Below, piece after piece: positions 16,801 to 25,332 of a stretch of DNA of 64,000 bases. The number at the start of each line of letters is the position of its first letter. Within the stretch, counting starts at the first letter, position 1. The stretch covers positions 1-64,000 of the forward strand of contig CAYSUS010000005.1 in assembly GCA_964434165.1 (NCBI GenBank), in the 5' to 3' direction. The position numbers and the translations under genes are program-made. The notes beneath the pieces are model-generated. The model searched no databases and was not told where the DNA came from. It worked only from the letters and a program-made list of their open reading frames with translations. The stretch is from CAYSUS01 sp964434165 (GTDB lineage: Bacteria > Planctomycetota > Planctomycetia > Pirellulales > Thermoguttaceae).

Positions 16801-16828
16801 ATCATATTGCGCCCAAGACGCGCAGCAA
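16801..16828 (-). promoter_or_regulatory. Candidate promoter of mnmG, possibly for a leaderless mRNA
   Basis: Minus-strand -10 TATGAT (16801-16806) with a weak -35 TTGCTG (16823-16828) at 16 bases. The predicted start coincides with the ATG at 16794. The -10 is good and the -35 poor. Confidence 0.35.
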
Positions 16829-16866
16829 GCGAGACCTCGCTCGGCAGACGCCCGTGCCGGCTTGGG

Positions 16867-16882
16867 GCTCTCACGCGAGAGC
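16867..16882 (-). terminator. Hairpin downstream of the SNF2 helicase gene
   Basis: GCTCTC / GAGAGC with a four-base loop is a perfect 6-bp stem, 20 bases after the stop of the helicase gene. No T tract follows. Confidence 0.35.
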
Positions 16883-16901
16883 ATCGGTACGCGCCCGCAC
16901 T

Positions 16902-18701
16902 TCACGCCGCGCGGCGCATCGGCCCGCTGGGCAGCTTCAGATTGAACAGCCCCAGCAGCTCCTCCTGCGTCAGCCCCATCTTGTGCCGGTCCTGCGTCGA
17001 AGAGAAGATCGTGTCGAACAGCTCCCGCTTCTCCTGGAGCACGAGGTCGATCCGCTCCTCGATCGTGTCCACGGCGAGCAGCCGCGTGACGGTCACCGGC
17101 CCCGCCGCGCCGATGCGGTGCGCCCGGTTGATCGCCTGGTCCTCCACGGCCGGATTCCACCAGCGGTCGAAGAGGAACACGTACCCGGCGAACTGAAGGT
17201 TCAACCCCACACCCCCGGCCCCGTAGCTGATCAACAGCACCCGGGCAAGACGGTCCTCGCGGAACCGCGCGATCACCGCGTCGCGGGCCCGCGAAGGGAT
17301 CCGACCGTGGTACTCCAGCGGCCCGAAGCGGCGAAGCCGCCGGGCGAGCGTCTGGAGCGTACCGACCCACTGGCTGAACACGATCGCCTTGCGTCCGCTG
17401 GAGGCGACCTCTTCCAGGTCGGCCTCGAGCCGCTCCAGCTTCGCGCTCGCGCCCGTGGCCGGATCGAAGTTGCATATCTGCTTCAGCCGCAGGATCAGCT
17501 CGAAGACGTGCTGGATCGACATCTCGCCCCGCATCTCCTTCAGCCGCACCACGCCCTCGTCCTCGGCCAGGCGGTAGCTCTCGCGCTGCTCGGGCAGGAG
17601 CTCCACGTCCGCGTCGCGGAACAGCTTCGGAGGCAGGTCGGTGAGCACCTGGTCCTTGGTCCTTCGCAAGACGTAGTCGCTCACGGTGCGACCCATGCGC
17701 CGCGGCTTCATGTCGGCCGAGAGGAACCCGGGGGCGAGGAACTCGAAGATGCCCACCAGGTCCTCGGGGCTGTTCTCCACGGGCGTTCCCGTCAGGGCCC
17801 AGCTTCTCCGCCGGGCGATCGCTCGGGCGGCCTGGCTCGTGGCGCTCGCGCGGTTCTTGATCCGCTGCGACTCGTCGAGCACCACCAGGTCGAAACTTCG
17901 CGCCGGCGAACCGGACAGGCCGCCATGCAGCACTTGCCCGTCGCGGGGCAAAAGCTCGTAGTTGGCGATCTTCACCGGCACGTCGGTCAGCGACCATTGC
18001 CAGCGGCGCCGGGCCCGGTCCCCTTCAATGGCGAGCACCGGGATCTCGGGGGCCCACAGATCGAACTCCCGCTGCCAGTTGGAAACCAGGGGCTTGGGAC
18101 ACACCAGAAGCACGCTTCGCATCTCGCCGCTGCGCAGCAGCAAGCGGATGGCCGTGATCGCCTGCATGGTCTTGCCCAGCCCCATCTCGTCCGCCAGGAT
18201 CGCCGCATGCCGGGGATAGAGAAACGCGATTCCTTCGAGTTGGTAGGGGAACGGCTGGAATGGGAACTCCAGCGACCGCTCGTTGAGGATGCTCTCCAGC
18301 GACGGCTGGAGGATGTAGCGGAGCCGGTCCTCCAGGCGGATCACGTCCTCGGGCGGCCTGATCCGCGTGGGCCCGCCGGGCCGGGAAGCCGGGCCGCGGG
18401 ACCCCGCACGCGGCCCGGCCGGAGCAGCAAGCGGCAAGCGCGGATCGCCGGGCGCGGGGAACCGGAAGCTCCGCGTCGGGACCTTCGACGGCTCGAGCAC
18501 CAGCGACGCCACGCGGGGCGCGGGGCTGGGCACATCGAGGCTGCGGACCTCGACCGCCGGCGGGCGCGTGAGGGCCAGGTTCCACCCGGTTACGTGCACC
18601 GCGACCGATAGGTGCAGAGACACCTCGGCCACCCCGGGCGGCGGGGGAGGAGTCCAGTCCGCGCCGCCCGCCGCGATGCGGAGATGCGAGCCGTCGGCCA
18701 T
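16902..18701 (-). CDS. SNF2-family DEAD/DEAH-box helicase
   Basis: A protein of 599 residues. Residues about 1-130 are a family-specific N-terminal part. Then come the helicase motifs: I (DEMGLGKT), II (VLDESQRIKN, that is DESQ in place of DEAH), III (ALTGTPVEN), V (SYGAGGVGLNLQ) and VI (QAINRAHRIGAAG). This is the order of Snf2/RapA-like translocases, which use ATP to move on double-stranded DNA and displace proteins. It lacks an obvious zinc-finger or SWIM domain. The ATG at 18701 lies six bases after the end of the preceding gene, so the two are probably translated together. The role could be in transcription recycling or repair; not determined here. Confidence 0.9.
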   Translation of the reverse strand: MADGSHLRIAAGGADWTPPPPPGVAEVSLHLSVAVHVTGWNLALTRPPAVEVRSLDVPSPAPRVASLVLEPSKVPTRSFRFPAPGDPRLPLAAPAGPRAGSRGPASRPGGPTRIRPPEDVIRLEDRLRYILQPSLESILNERSLEFPFQPFPYQLEGIAFLYPRHAAILADEMGLGKTMQAITAIRLLLRSGEMRSVLLVCPKPLVSNWQREFDLWAPEIPVLAIEGDRARRRWQWSLTDVPVKIANYELLPRDGQVLHGGLSGSPARSFDLVVLDESQRIKNRASATSQAARAIARRRSWALTGTPVENSPEDLVGIFEFLAPGFLSADMKPRRMGRTVSDYVLRRTKDQVLTDLPPKLFRDADVELLPEQRESYRLAEDEGVVRLKEMRGEMSIQHVFELILRLKQICNFDPATGASAKLERLEADLEEVASSGRKAIVFSQWVGTLQTLARRLRRFGPLEYHGRIPSRARDAVIARFREDRLARVLLISYGAGGVGLNLQFAGYVFLFDRWWNPAVEDQAINRAHRIGAAGPVTVTRLLAVDTIEERIDLVLQEKRELFDTIFSSTQDRHKMGLTQEELLGLFNLKLPSGPMRRAA

Positions 18702-18706
18702 GGCGA

Positions 18707-19300
18707 TTACGATCCCCCGCAGCGGGCCTCCTCGATCGCCTCGCGAATCCGCTCGAACGGCTCGCTCAGGTCGAACGAGGCGTCGAGTACGGCAAGACGC
18801 TCGGCGAGGAGCGACGCCTCGTCCGAGCCCCGACCGGATACGGCCAGGCGATTTCGCCCCACCTGGAACACCGTCATGCGCAAGCGCTCGGCATGGGCCG
18901 CATCGAGACGCCACGCCCTGCCCGGCTCCGTCTCGTCCTCGACCGCGCCGCCGTCCTCCAGCGACGGGGGAAAGGGCGCCAGGACCAGGGCCACGGGCAC
19001 GCGCACGTGCTCGCGCACCGCCATCGCCGGCAGCCGGTCCGTGCAGACCACAACCGGTTTGGCTTGGGCCCTCTCCAGCAGCGTGCGCCCGATCTGCTCG
19101 CCGTAGAGGAAGGGCTCGAGCGTGGGACCGTAGAGGATCTCCTGGGCCCGGTTGGGCCGAACGGGCGCCGTGCAGTGGAATTCCAGGGGGCGTCCTGCCA
19201 GATTCAGCACGAGAAAACCCCCGAACAGACCGTGCTGCGGGTCGGAGAGGACGGTGAAGAAACCCAGGGTGGGCTTCGACTTAAGTTCCGTGGTGCTCAT
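18707..19300 (-). CDS. Protein of unknown function coupled to the SNF2 helicase gene
   Basis: A protein of 197 residues that I do not recognise. It starts MSTTELKSKPTLGFFTVL and has a compact alpha/beta pattern (GLFGGFLVLNLAGRPLEFHC, then QAKPVVVCTDRLPAM). No signal peptide, membrane helix or metal-binding cluster is visible. Its stop is five bases before the helicase ATG, which suggests a shared transcript and perhaps a shared role. The ATG at 19300 is chosen because upstream in-frame residues are low-complexity; no ribosome binding site is obvious. Confidence 0.7.
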   Translation of the reverse strand: MSTTELKSKPTLGFFTVLSDPQHGLFGGFLVLNLAGRPLEFHCTAPVRPNRAQEILYGPTLEPFLYGEQIGRTLLERAQAKPVVVCTDRLPAMAVREHVRVPVALVLAPFPPSLEDGGAVEDETEPGRAWRLDAAHAERLRMTVFQVGRNRLAVSGRGSDEASLLAERLAVLDASFDLSEPFERIREAIEEARCGGS

Positions 19301-19530
19301 CAAAGGCGGTCCAATACCCCCAAAGCACGCATTATTCGCATGTTGCTTGCCTTGACGCGCGGCCCCCCCTCGGGCCTCGGACAGCATCGGCGGGCCCGCG
19401 GCACGACTTTAGCGCCCAGCGCGCGAAAACCTGCGGATTGTGCGGAACAGCGCGGTCGGGCTGTGCCGGGAGTGCGGCCTGTGGGGCATGCAGCGCACGG
19501 TCGATTTGATCAAACTCTGCCGGTGGTATC

Positions 19531-19560
19531 TCGACTTCCGAGGACGAGCCTGCTTATACT
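19531..19560 (+). promoter_or_regulatory. Candidate promoter for the gene at 19602
   Basis: -35 TCGACT (19531-19536, four of six), an 18-base spacer and -10 TATACT (19555-19560), about 40 bases before the ATG. Confidence 0.4.
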
Positions 19561-19601
19561 GAATCGCGGACCATCCTTGAACGCGGAGAGGGAACCTTGC
19601 T

Positions 19602-20072
19602 ATGCCCCAGAACCGCCGTCCTGCCCCGCCGATGTATCACCAGTTCGACGTGTCGCAGGATATTCCGGCTGGGCAGGACGGAGATTCTGGCGCGGAGCAG
19701 ACGCACCTGCTTCGCGAGATCCTGGCCGCCCAGGACCGCCAGAACGAACTGCTCGAGGAGCTCGTCGGTCAGCTGGGCTCGGCCCATCGTCAGCGCCAGG
19801 CCGAGTTGGGCCAGTGGAAGGAATCGAATCCGAAGTTGGCGCATTCCTGCCGTATGGCGGCCGAGGCCCTGAGCAAGGTGCAGACCGAGTTCCTCGTTGC
19901 GCTGACCGAGGAGATTGCCGAGAACCACGAGGTGTTCATGGACGGCGAATTCATGCTCAATGAGTTCGTCGATCGGTTCGGGCCGCGCATGGCGCACCTG
20001 AACGGCATCCTCCAGGTGCTGTCCCAGTTGAGCGCCACACCCTCCACGACCAGCACCCACAACTCGCCGTAG
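19602..20072 (+). CDS. Conserved-looking cytoplasmic coiled-coil protein of unknown function
   Basis: A protein of 156 residues. The sequence is hydrophilic and mostly helical: a coiled-coil at about 35-60 (LLREILAAQDRQNELLEEL) and a second helical region at about 80-145 with FMDGEFMLNEFVDRFGP. No signal peptide or membrane helix and no catalytic motif is visible. A purine-rich GAGAGGGAA lies before the ATG. The codon pattern is clean, so it is very likely a real gene, but I cannot assign a function. Confidence 0.75.
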   Translation: MPQNRRPAPPMYHQFDVSQDIPAGQDGDSGAEQTHLLREILAAQDRQNELLEELVGQLGSAHRQRQAELGQWKESNPKLAHSCRMAAEALSKVQTEFLVALTEEIAENHEVFMDGEFMLNEFVDRFGPRMAHLNGILQVLSQLSATPSTTSTHNSP

Positions 20073-20104
20073 CCCCCCGCGTGCGGCCCACGGACGGTGA
20101 GGCG

Positions 20105-21460
20105 ATGTCTGCTGCCCGGCTTTCGGCCATGCCCGCCCCGCGGCTCTTTCCGGCGGCCTTGGCCGCAGCGGTCCTGGCCCTCGTTCTCGGGTGCCGGCCC
20201 GTGCTGGAGGTCTCCGAGGATGCCGCCCCGCTGGAGCCGGCTCCGACCGATCCGGTCGAGGACGGGCGCCAGGTCGATTGCTGGCCCGGCTTCCGCGGGC
20301 ACAACGTGCAGGGGATCGCGCGGGGCGGGACCCCGGCGGTCCGCTTCAGCGCGACCGAGGGCTTTCGCTGGAAGATCGAGGTCCCCGGCGAGGGCTTGAG
20401 CTCGCCCGTGGTGTGGAAGGACCGCGTGCTGCTGACGACCGCCTTGGAGGACCGCGAGCCGCCTCGCCTCGTGGTCTTGTGTTACGCGCGCGACGACGGG
20501 CGCGAGCTATGGCGGGCCGAGGCGGGGCCCGCGCGGGGACGCACGCATTCGAAGAACGGCCACGCCTCGGCCAGCGTGGCCACCGACGGCCAGCGCGTGG
20601 TCGCCTTCTTCGGCAGCACCGGACTGTTCGCTTTCGACATGCAGGGCGAGCCGCTCTGGCAGACCGACCTGGGTGATCTGGACCACATGTGGGGAACGGC
20701 CTCCAGTCCCGTCCTCTGGGGCGATCTGGTCGTCCAGCTCTGCGACTGCGACGAGGACTCCTATCTGGCCGCCTTCCGCAAGACGGACGGCGCAGAGGTG
20801 TGGCGCACGCCCCGCGACAGCTACGGCTCGTGGAGCACGCCCGTCCTCGTCGAGGCGACCGGCGACGACGGCCAGGAGCGGACCGAGATCGTGGTCAACG
20901 GCGCGGGGAGCCGCCGCGCGCGGGACCGCATCGTCGCGGCCTATGCCCCCGAGGACGGGCGCGAGCTGTGGCGTGTGACGGGGCTTACCGAGTGGGTGAC
21001 GCCCTCGGTCCTCACGCGCGACGGGATCGTCTACAGCGCGTGCGGTCGCAACGGGCCCATCATGGCCATCCGGCCCGGCGGCAGCGGCGACGTGACCGGA
21101 AGCCGCGTCTTGTGGAAGGTCCGCCGCGGCGGCCCGTACATCCCCAGCGGCGTGCTCTATCGCAACCGGCTGTACTTCGTTAACGAGCCGGGCTTCGCCA
21201 CCTGCCTCGACGCCGGCACCGGGCGGGAGATCTGGCGCACGCGCCTGCGAGGCACGTTCACCGCCAGTCTCGTGGCCGCCGACGGGCGGATCTACGCGAC
21301 CAGCGAGCGGGGCAAGGTCTTCGTGCTCGCAGCCGGCGAGTCGGCCGAAGTGCTGGCCGCGAACGACCTTGGCGAAGGGTGCCTGGCCACGCCGGCCATC
21401 GCCGAAGGGGAGCTTTTCTTCCGCACCGCAGGCCACCTATACTGTATTACTGGCCCGTGA
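20105..21460 (+). CDS. PQQ-like beta-propeller lipoprotein
   Basis: A protein of 451 residues. The signal peptide has a lipobox ALVLGC (Cys near residue 22-23). The mature part starts with a short acidic linker and WPGFRGHNVQG, followed by propeller blades such as CYARDDGRELWRAE, FRKTDGAEVWRTP, YAPEDGRELWRV and LDAGTGREIWRTR. Such proteins resemble BamB and outer sugar-binding propellers; ligand binding is unproven. The ATG at 20105 follows GGTGAGG. It is the first of three plus-strand genes (20105-23637) that may be cotranscribed. Confidence 0.85.
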   Translation: MSAARLSAMPAPRLFPAALAAAVLALVLGCRPVLEVSEDAAPLEPAPTDPVEDGRQVDCWPGFRGHNVQGIARGGTPAVRFSATEGFRWKIEVPGEGLSSPVVWKDRVLLTTALEDREPPRLVVLCYARDDGRELWRAEAGPARGRTHSKNGHASASVATDGQRVVAFFGSTGLFAFDMQGEPLWQTDLGDLDHMWGTASSPVLWGDLVVQLCDCDEDSYLAAFRKTDGAEVWRTPRDSYGSWSTPVLVEATGDDGQERTEIVVNGAGSRRARDRIVAAYAPEDGRELWRVTGLTEWVTPSVLTRDGIVYSACGRNGPIMAIRPGGSGDVTGSRVLWKVRRGGPYIPSGVLYRNRLYFVNEPGFATCLDAGTGREIWRTRLRGTFTASLVAADGRIYATSERGKVFVLAAGESAEVLAANDLGEGCLATPAIAEGELFFRTAGHLYCITGP

Positions 21461-21554
21461 GCCGAGCCGAGCCACGCGCGCTTTGAGCCGGGCCGTGGCG
21501 GCCCGGCTCGGACGGGTCCCCTGAGCTTCCTTCGAACCCGCCGCAGTCAGTCCC

Positions 21555-22691
21555 ATGTTCCGTGCTCACGCATGCATCGCGAGCTTTCTCGTGCTGGGGG
21601 CCGCTCTCCATGCCGGCCGCGCGGCCGAACGCGGGGAGCAGCCCGGCAACGCCCAGTCGTGGCCGCTGGTGCGCGGCGACGCCCGGGCCACGGGCGTGGC
21701 TCCTGGGAAGCTGCCCGAAAGACTCGACCTGGTCTGGACCTTCGAGATCGACCGGGGCGGCTTCGAGGGGGCTGCGGCCATCGCCGGCGGGACGGTGCTC
21801 GTCGGCGCCACCGACGGCAACCTCTATGCCCTCGACCTGGCCACGGGGCGGAAGAAGTGGTCGTTCTCCACGGATCTCGGTTTCACGGCCTCTCCGGCCG
21901 TGCGCGAGGGGGCGGTCTTCATCGGCGACAGCGATGGCCGCTTCTACGCGCTCGACGCCGCCACCGGACGGGAGCGCTGGCACTTCGACACCGAGGCCGA
22001 GATCAACTCCAGCGCCAATTTCTACAAGGAGAACGTGTTGGTCGGGTCGCAGGACGGGCGGCTCTACTGCCTGTCCCCGTCAGGCAGGCTGGTGTGGAAG
22101 TACGAGAGCCCCGATCAGATCCGCTGTTTCCCCACGGTCGTGGAGGACCGGGCCTTCGTGGCCGGATGCGACGGACGGCTGCACGTGGTCGATCTGGAGG
22201 CCGGCAAGCAGGTGGCCGACGTGGACCTACAGGCCCCCACCGGGTGCACGCCGGCCGTGCTCGGATCGGCCGCCTTCGTCGGCACCGAGGGCAAGACCTT
22301 CTTCGCCATCGACTGGAAAGAGGCCAAGGTGCGCTGGCGGTTCAAGGCCGAGCGGCGGAGCCAGCCCTACCGCTCCTCGGCGGCCGTCACCGCGGAGGCC
22401 GTGCTGGTCGGCTCGCGCGACAAGAAGCTGCACGCCCTGGATCCCAAGAGCGGGCGCGAGCTGTGGTCGTTCTCCACGGGCGGACAGGTGGACAGCTCGC
22501 CCGTCGTGGTGGGCCGCCGCGTGTTCTTCGGCTCGGCGGACGGGCGGATCTACGGCCTGGACCGCGCCACCGGGATGGAAGTGTGGCGGTTCGAGGCCGG
22601 CGGCGACGTGGTCGCCTCTCCGGCCGTCGCCGACGGACGCATGGTGCTGGGAAACACGGAAGGACAGCTTTACTGCTTCGGCTCGAAGTGA
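21555..22691 (+). CDS. Exported PQQ-like beta-propeller protein
   Basis: A protein of 378 residues. The signal peptide (ACIASFLVLGAALHAGRA) is followed by six or seven regular blades with motif LDxATGxxxWxF, for example LDLATGRKKWSF, LDAATGRERWHF, LDPKSGRELWSF and LDRATGMEVWRF. The blades are more alike than in the neighbouring propeller. It lies 95 bases after the lipoprotein gene and 16 bases before the iron-sulfur protein gene, so the last two are probably one transcript. The role at the envelope is unknown. Confidence 0.85.
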   Translation: MFRAHACIASFLVLGAALHAGRAAERGEQPGNAQSWPLVRGDARATGVAPGKLPERLDLVWTFEIDRGGFEGAAAIAGGTVLVGATDGNLYALDLATGRKKWSFSTDLGFTASPAVREGAVFIGDSDGRFYALDAATGRERWHFDTEAEINSSANFYKENVLVGSQDGRLYCLSPSGRLVWKYESPDQIRCFPTVVEDRAFVAGCDGRLHVVDLEAGKQVADVDLQAPTGCTPAVLGSAAFVGTEGKTFFAIDWKEAKVRWRFKAERRSQPYRSSAAVTAEAVLVGSRDKKLHALDPKSGRELWSFSTGGQVDSSPVVVGRRVFFGSADGRIYGLDRATGMEVWRFEAGGDVVASPAVADGRMVLGNTEGQLYCFGSK

Positions 22692-22707
22692 GGGTCCGGT
22701 CAGGGTC

Positions 22708-23637
22708 ATGGGAGAACGCATCACGGTGGTCATTGCGAAGAACCGGGGGATCGGCTCCGAGCAGAAGGGCATCGAGCGCGATCTGCTCGTCGGGCTGTCC
22801 CACCTGCCCGACGTTTCGGTGATCGTCGTCCCCCATCTCTACGATCTCCAGCCGGAAGGGCCGGCGGTGGACCTCCTTCACGGCGTTTCCGGCAATCTGG
22901 TCGTGTTGAGCTGGATCTACCCCCGTGCCGCCTACTGGGTCCTCGACGCCAATGGCGTGCGGGGCCGGATGGGCCGGTCGCGCCTCGTTCCGGACGAAGA
23001 GATCGACGACGGCCCGCCCCGCTCGCGGCGCGGAGCCGCGCCGGATCGGACGATCTGGTGCCTCGACCTCCGCACGCAGTCCGAGGCCGGCGTGCTGCTG
23101 GAAGAGGTCGCGCGGCTGGCCGGGTTGGACGACGCGCCCCCGGCCCCCGCTGCGGGCGCGCGAAAGACCGGATCGCCGGGGCCCGCGGAGGTCGAGGAGC
23201 CCGTCGCCCCGCGGTGGTACCCGGTGATCGATTACTCGCGGTGCACGAACTGCCTGGAGTGCTTGAACTTCTGCCTGTTTGGGGTTTTCGGGCTAGACGA
23301 GTCGGCGGGGGTCCTCGTGGAGGAGCCCGACGCCTGCCGCCACGGCTGCCCCGCCTGCGCCCGGGTCTGCCCCTCCGGCGCGATCATGTTTCCCCAGCAC
23401 GCCGACCCGGCCATCGCCGGCAACGGGTCGGCTGCGTCCGACGACGCCACTGCCGGACTGGTGCAGCTCGTCATGCCCCAGGACGACTTGAAAGCGGCCG
23501 AACAGGAGCGACGCCGGGCGCTTGAGGAGCAGAAGCACCGTACGGGCGGCGAGTCGCCCAAGGGGAAGGGCAGTCCGAGGAAGCCGCGGGGCGACCTCGA
23601 TCGGCTCGTCGATGAACTGGACGACCTCGACCTGTGA
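22708..23637 (+). CDS. Cytoplasmic protein with two [4Fe-4S] ferredoxin clusters
   Basis: A protein of 309 residues. Residues 1-165 form an alpha/beta domain I do not recognise (ITVVIAKNRGIGSEQ ... VDLLHGVSGNLVVLSWIYPR). Residues 175-230 hold a ferredoxin domain: Cys179, Cys182, Cys185 and Cys189 (CTNCLECLNFC) and Cys210, Cys214, Cys217 and Cys221 (CRHGCPACARVCPSGAI), enough for two [4Fe-4S] clusters. The C-terminus is charged and probably disordered. There is no signal peptide, unlike the exported propeller encoded 16 bases upstream, which makes the pairing odd. An electron-transfer or sensing role is inferred. Confidence 0.8.
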   Translation: MGERITVVIAKNRGIGSEQKGIERDLLVGLSHLPDVSVIVVPHLYDLQPEGPAVDLLHGVSGNLVVLSWIYPRAAYWVLDANGVRGRMGRSRLVPDEEIDDGPPRSRRGAAPDRTIWCLDLRTQSEAGVLLEEVARLAGLDDAPPAPAAGARKTGSPGPAEVEEPVAPRWYPVIDYSRCTNCLECLNFCLFGVFGLDESAGVLVEEPDACRHGCPACARVCPSGAIMFPQHADPAIAGNGSAASDDATAGLVQLVMPQDDLKAAEQERRRALEEQKHRTGGESPKGKGSPRKPRGDLDRLVDELDDLDL

Positions 23638-23649
23638 GCGCCGCGCGGC

Positions 23650-24399
23650 TCACCTGGTCGCCACGACGATCAGGTCGATGCTCGACGATCGCTCGTACGG
23701 CTGGCCTTCGTACCCGCCGAGCAGCTTCACCTCGGCCGCGCCGCCGGCCAGCGCCGTGCGCTTGAGGTCCTCAGCCTCCAGGCCGAGAAGCGAGGCGCTC
23801 TCGCTCTGCATGCGCGGCGGCTCATCGAGCGAGGCCACGACCAGATCGACGTAGCCCCGGCGGCCGCAGCGGTGCACGCCCTTGACGATCAGCACCTCGC
23901 CCCGGGCAACGTCCGCGCGGCGGCACTTCTGCCATGCGCACGGTCCGTCGGGCAGACGCCACAGGTTGAGGAGGTGAAGCACGAGCAACCCGCCGGGACG
24001 CAGCGCGGCAAGAAGCCCGCGCACGGCGCGCTCGGCGGCGGCCTGGTCGGGGGCCAGGGCCAGCGAGTTGCCCACGCACAGGACCGCGTCGAACGGCTCG
24101 GCGGGTTCGACCGGCTCGTCGAAACCCCGCACGACCCAGCGAATCCCCTCGGGCTCGCCATGCAGCGCGCGGGCCCGATCGATCATGGCCGGGCTCAGGT
24201 CGGCCCCTTCCACCGAAAGGCCCCAGTCGTGCAGCAGGGCCGCATGGTGGCCGGTCCCGCAGGCGGCATCGAGCACGCGGCGCACGCCGCGGCCTTCCAG
24301 CAGCCGCCGGTAGAACGGCCCCTCGCGCGCCAGGCGCTGGGGCCAGTCGATCATCGCCTCGTAGACGTCGGTCAGGTCGTCGAACAGCTCATGCGGCAT
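23650..24399 (-). CDS. Class I SAM-dependent methyltransferase
   Basis: A protein of 249 residues. Motif I is VLDAACGTGHHAALL (about 42-56), motif II has GADLSPAMIDRAR, and motif IV-like FDAVLCVGNSLAL follows. The C-terminal part carries a beta-strand-rich cap (GYVDLVVASLDEPP). It matches the methyltransferase type 11/25 group and is cytoplasmic; the substrate is unknown. The gene converges on the iron-sulfur protein gene with a 12-base gap. No Shine-Dalgarno sequence precedes the ATG. Confidence 0.85.
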   Translation of the reverse strand: MPHELFDDLTDVYEAMIDWPQRLAREGPFYRRLLEGRGVRRVLDAACGTGHHAALLHDWGLSVEGADLSPAMIDRARALHGEPEGIRWVVRGFDEPVEPAEPFDAVLCVGNSLALAPDQAAAERAVRGLLAALRPGGLLVLHLLNLWRLPDGPCAWQKCRRADVARGEVLIVKGVHRCGRRGYVDLVVASLDEPPRMQSESASLLGLEAEDLKRTALAGGAAEVKLLGGYEGQPYERSSSIDLIVVATR

Positions 24400-24633
24400 A
24401 CGGCATTCTATACGGCTTTCGCGACGGGGAAGCCTTCGTCGGCACCGCCGGCTCCCACCCGCCCGGGGCGGGCCGCCCGAGGCGCCGGGCCGGGCACCTT
24501 GACCAGCCCGGTTTCAGCGCGTTACAAACGAGGGGTGCGGCGGGACCTGCGCGCCTGCTTCTTCGGGCGCGCCGCGTGGAGGACGGTCCGTGCGCGGCGC
24601 TCGGCTTGTCGGCAGCACGGCGGGTAGGGATAC

Positions 24634-25323
24634 ATGGCGCTGATTACGTTACAGGTGCTCGACGGGGCCGATCGCGGGCGGGTCTTCGAGAACCTCCCCA
24701 CCCCGGTCACCATTGGGCGCGAGGAGGGCAATTCCGTTCAGCTCAACGACGAGCGGGTCAGCCGCTTCCATCTGAAGATCCAGGAGGACGAGGAGAAGAT
24801 CGTCCTGACCGACCTGGAGAGCACCAACGGGTCGAAGGTCAACGGCGAGACCGTCCAGCTCTGGATGCTGCGGCCCGGCGACCTGATTTGCGCGGGACGC
24901 TCGTTGCTGCTGTTCGGCTCGCGCGAGGAGATCGCCGGCCGCCTCGCGCGCATGCGCGGCGCCGATCTGAGCGAGGGCGTGCGCCTCGACGTGGACGACA
25001 TGGAGCAGGACTCCCCGGCCGTGAGCCTCGACTTCGAGCTCTCCTGGACCGAGGACCCCGACGCCCGGTCGATCCTCCATACGCTGATGCCTCCGGACCT
25101 GCCCGAGGGCCTCTCGCCCGGCCAGGCGGCCGAGCTGTGCGAGGCCTTCCAGTACCTGCACCTGAAGCTGCGGGCGCTGGTGCAGTCGGTCCGGCCTGTG
25201 GGCAAGTCGGAGCGGGTCACGCTTGACGCCCGCCAGTGGCAAGCCCTGCTCGACCTCCAGGGCCACCTGGCCCGCTACGTCCGCGCGATCGGCGAGCCGG
25301 GGGAAGGGGAAGGGGAGGGGTGA
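24634..25323 (+). CDS. FHA-domain protein
   Basis: A protein of 229 residues. Residues about 1-95 form a forkhead-associated domain: VTIGREEGNSVQL, RVSRFHLKI and LTDLESTNGSKVNG include the Gly-Arg, Ser-x-x-His and Thr-Asn-Gly residues that bind phosphothreonine. Residues about 145-220 are helical and unassigned. It is probably a reader for Ser/Thr kinase signalling, and kinases are plentiful in planctomycetes. GGTAGGGA lies before the ATG. A second FHA protein is encoded at 50662-51594. Confidence 0.88.
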   Translation: MALITLQVLDGADRGRVFENLPTPVTIGREEGNSVQLNDERVSRFHLKIQEDEEKIVLTDLESTNGSKVNGETVQLWMLRPGDLICAGRSLLLFGSREEIAGRLARMRGADLSEGVRLDVDDMEQDSPAVSLDFELSWTEDPDARSILHTLMPPDLPEGLSPGQAAELCEAFQYLHLKLRALVQSVRPVGKSERVTLDARQWQALLDLQGHLARYVRAIGEPGEGEGEG

Positions 25324-25332
25324 ATCCATCCC

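Noticed and set aside
14974..17997. A 1,007-codon frame that would join mnmG to an upstream extension through the helicase gene
   Set aside because: Upstream of 16794 the frame runs through the helicase gene in the wrong frame and is not like MnmG, whose N-terminus is complete at 16794.
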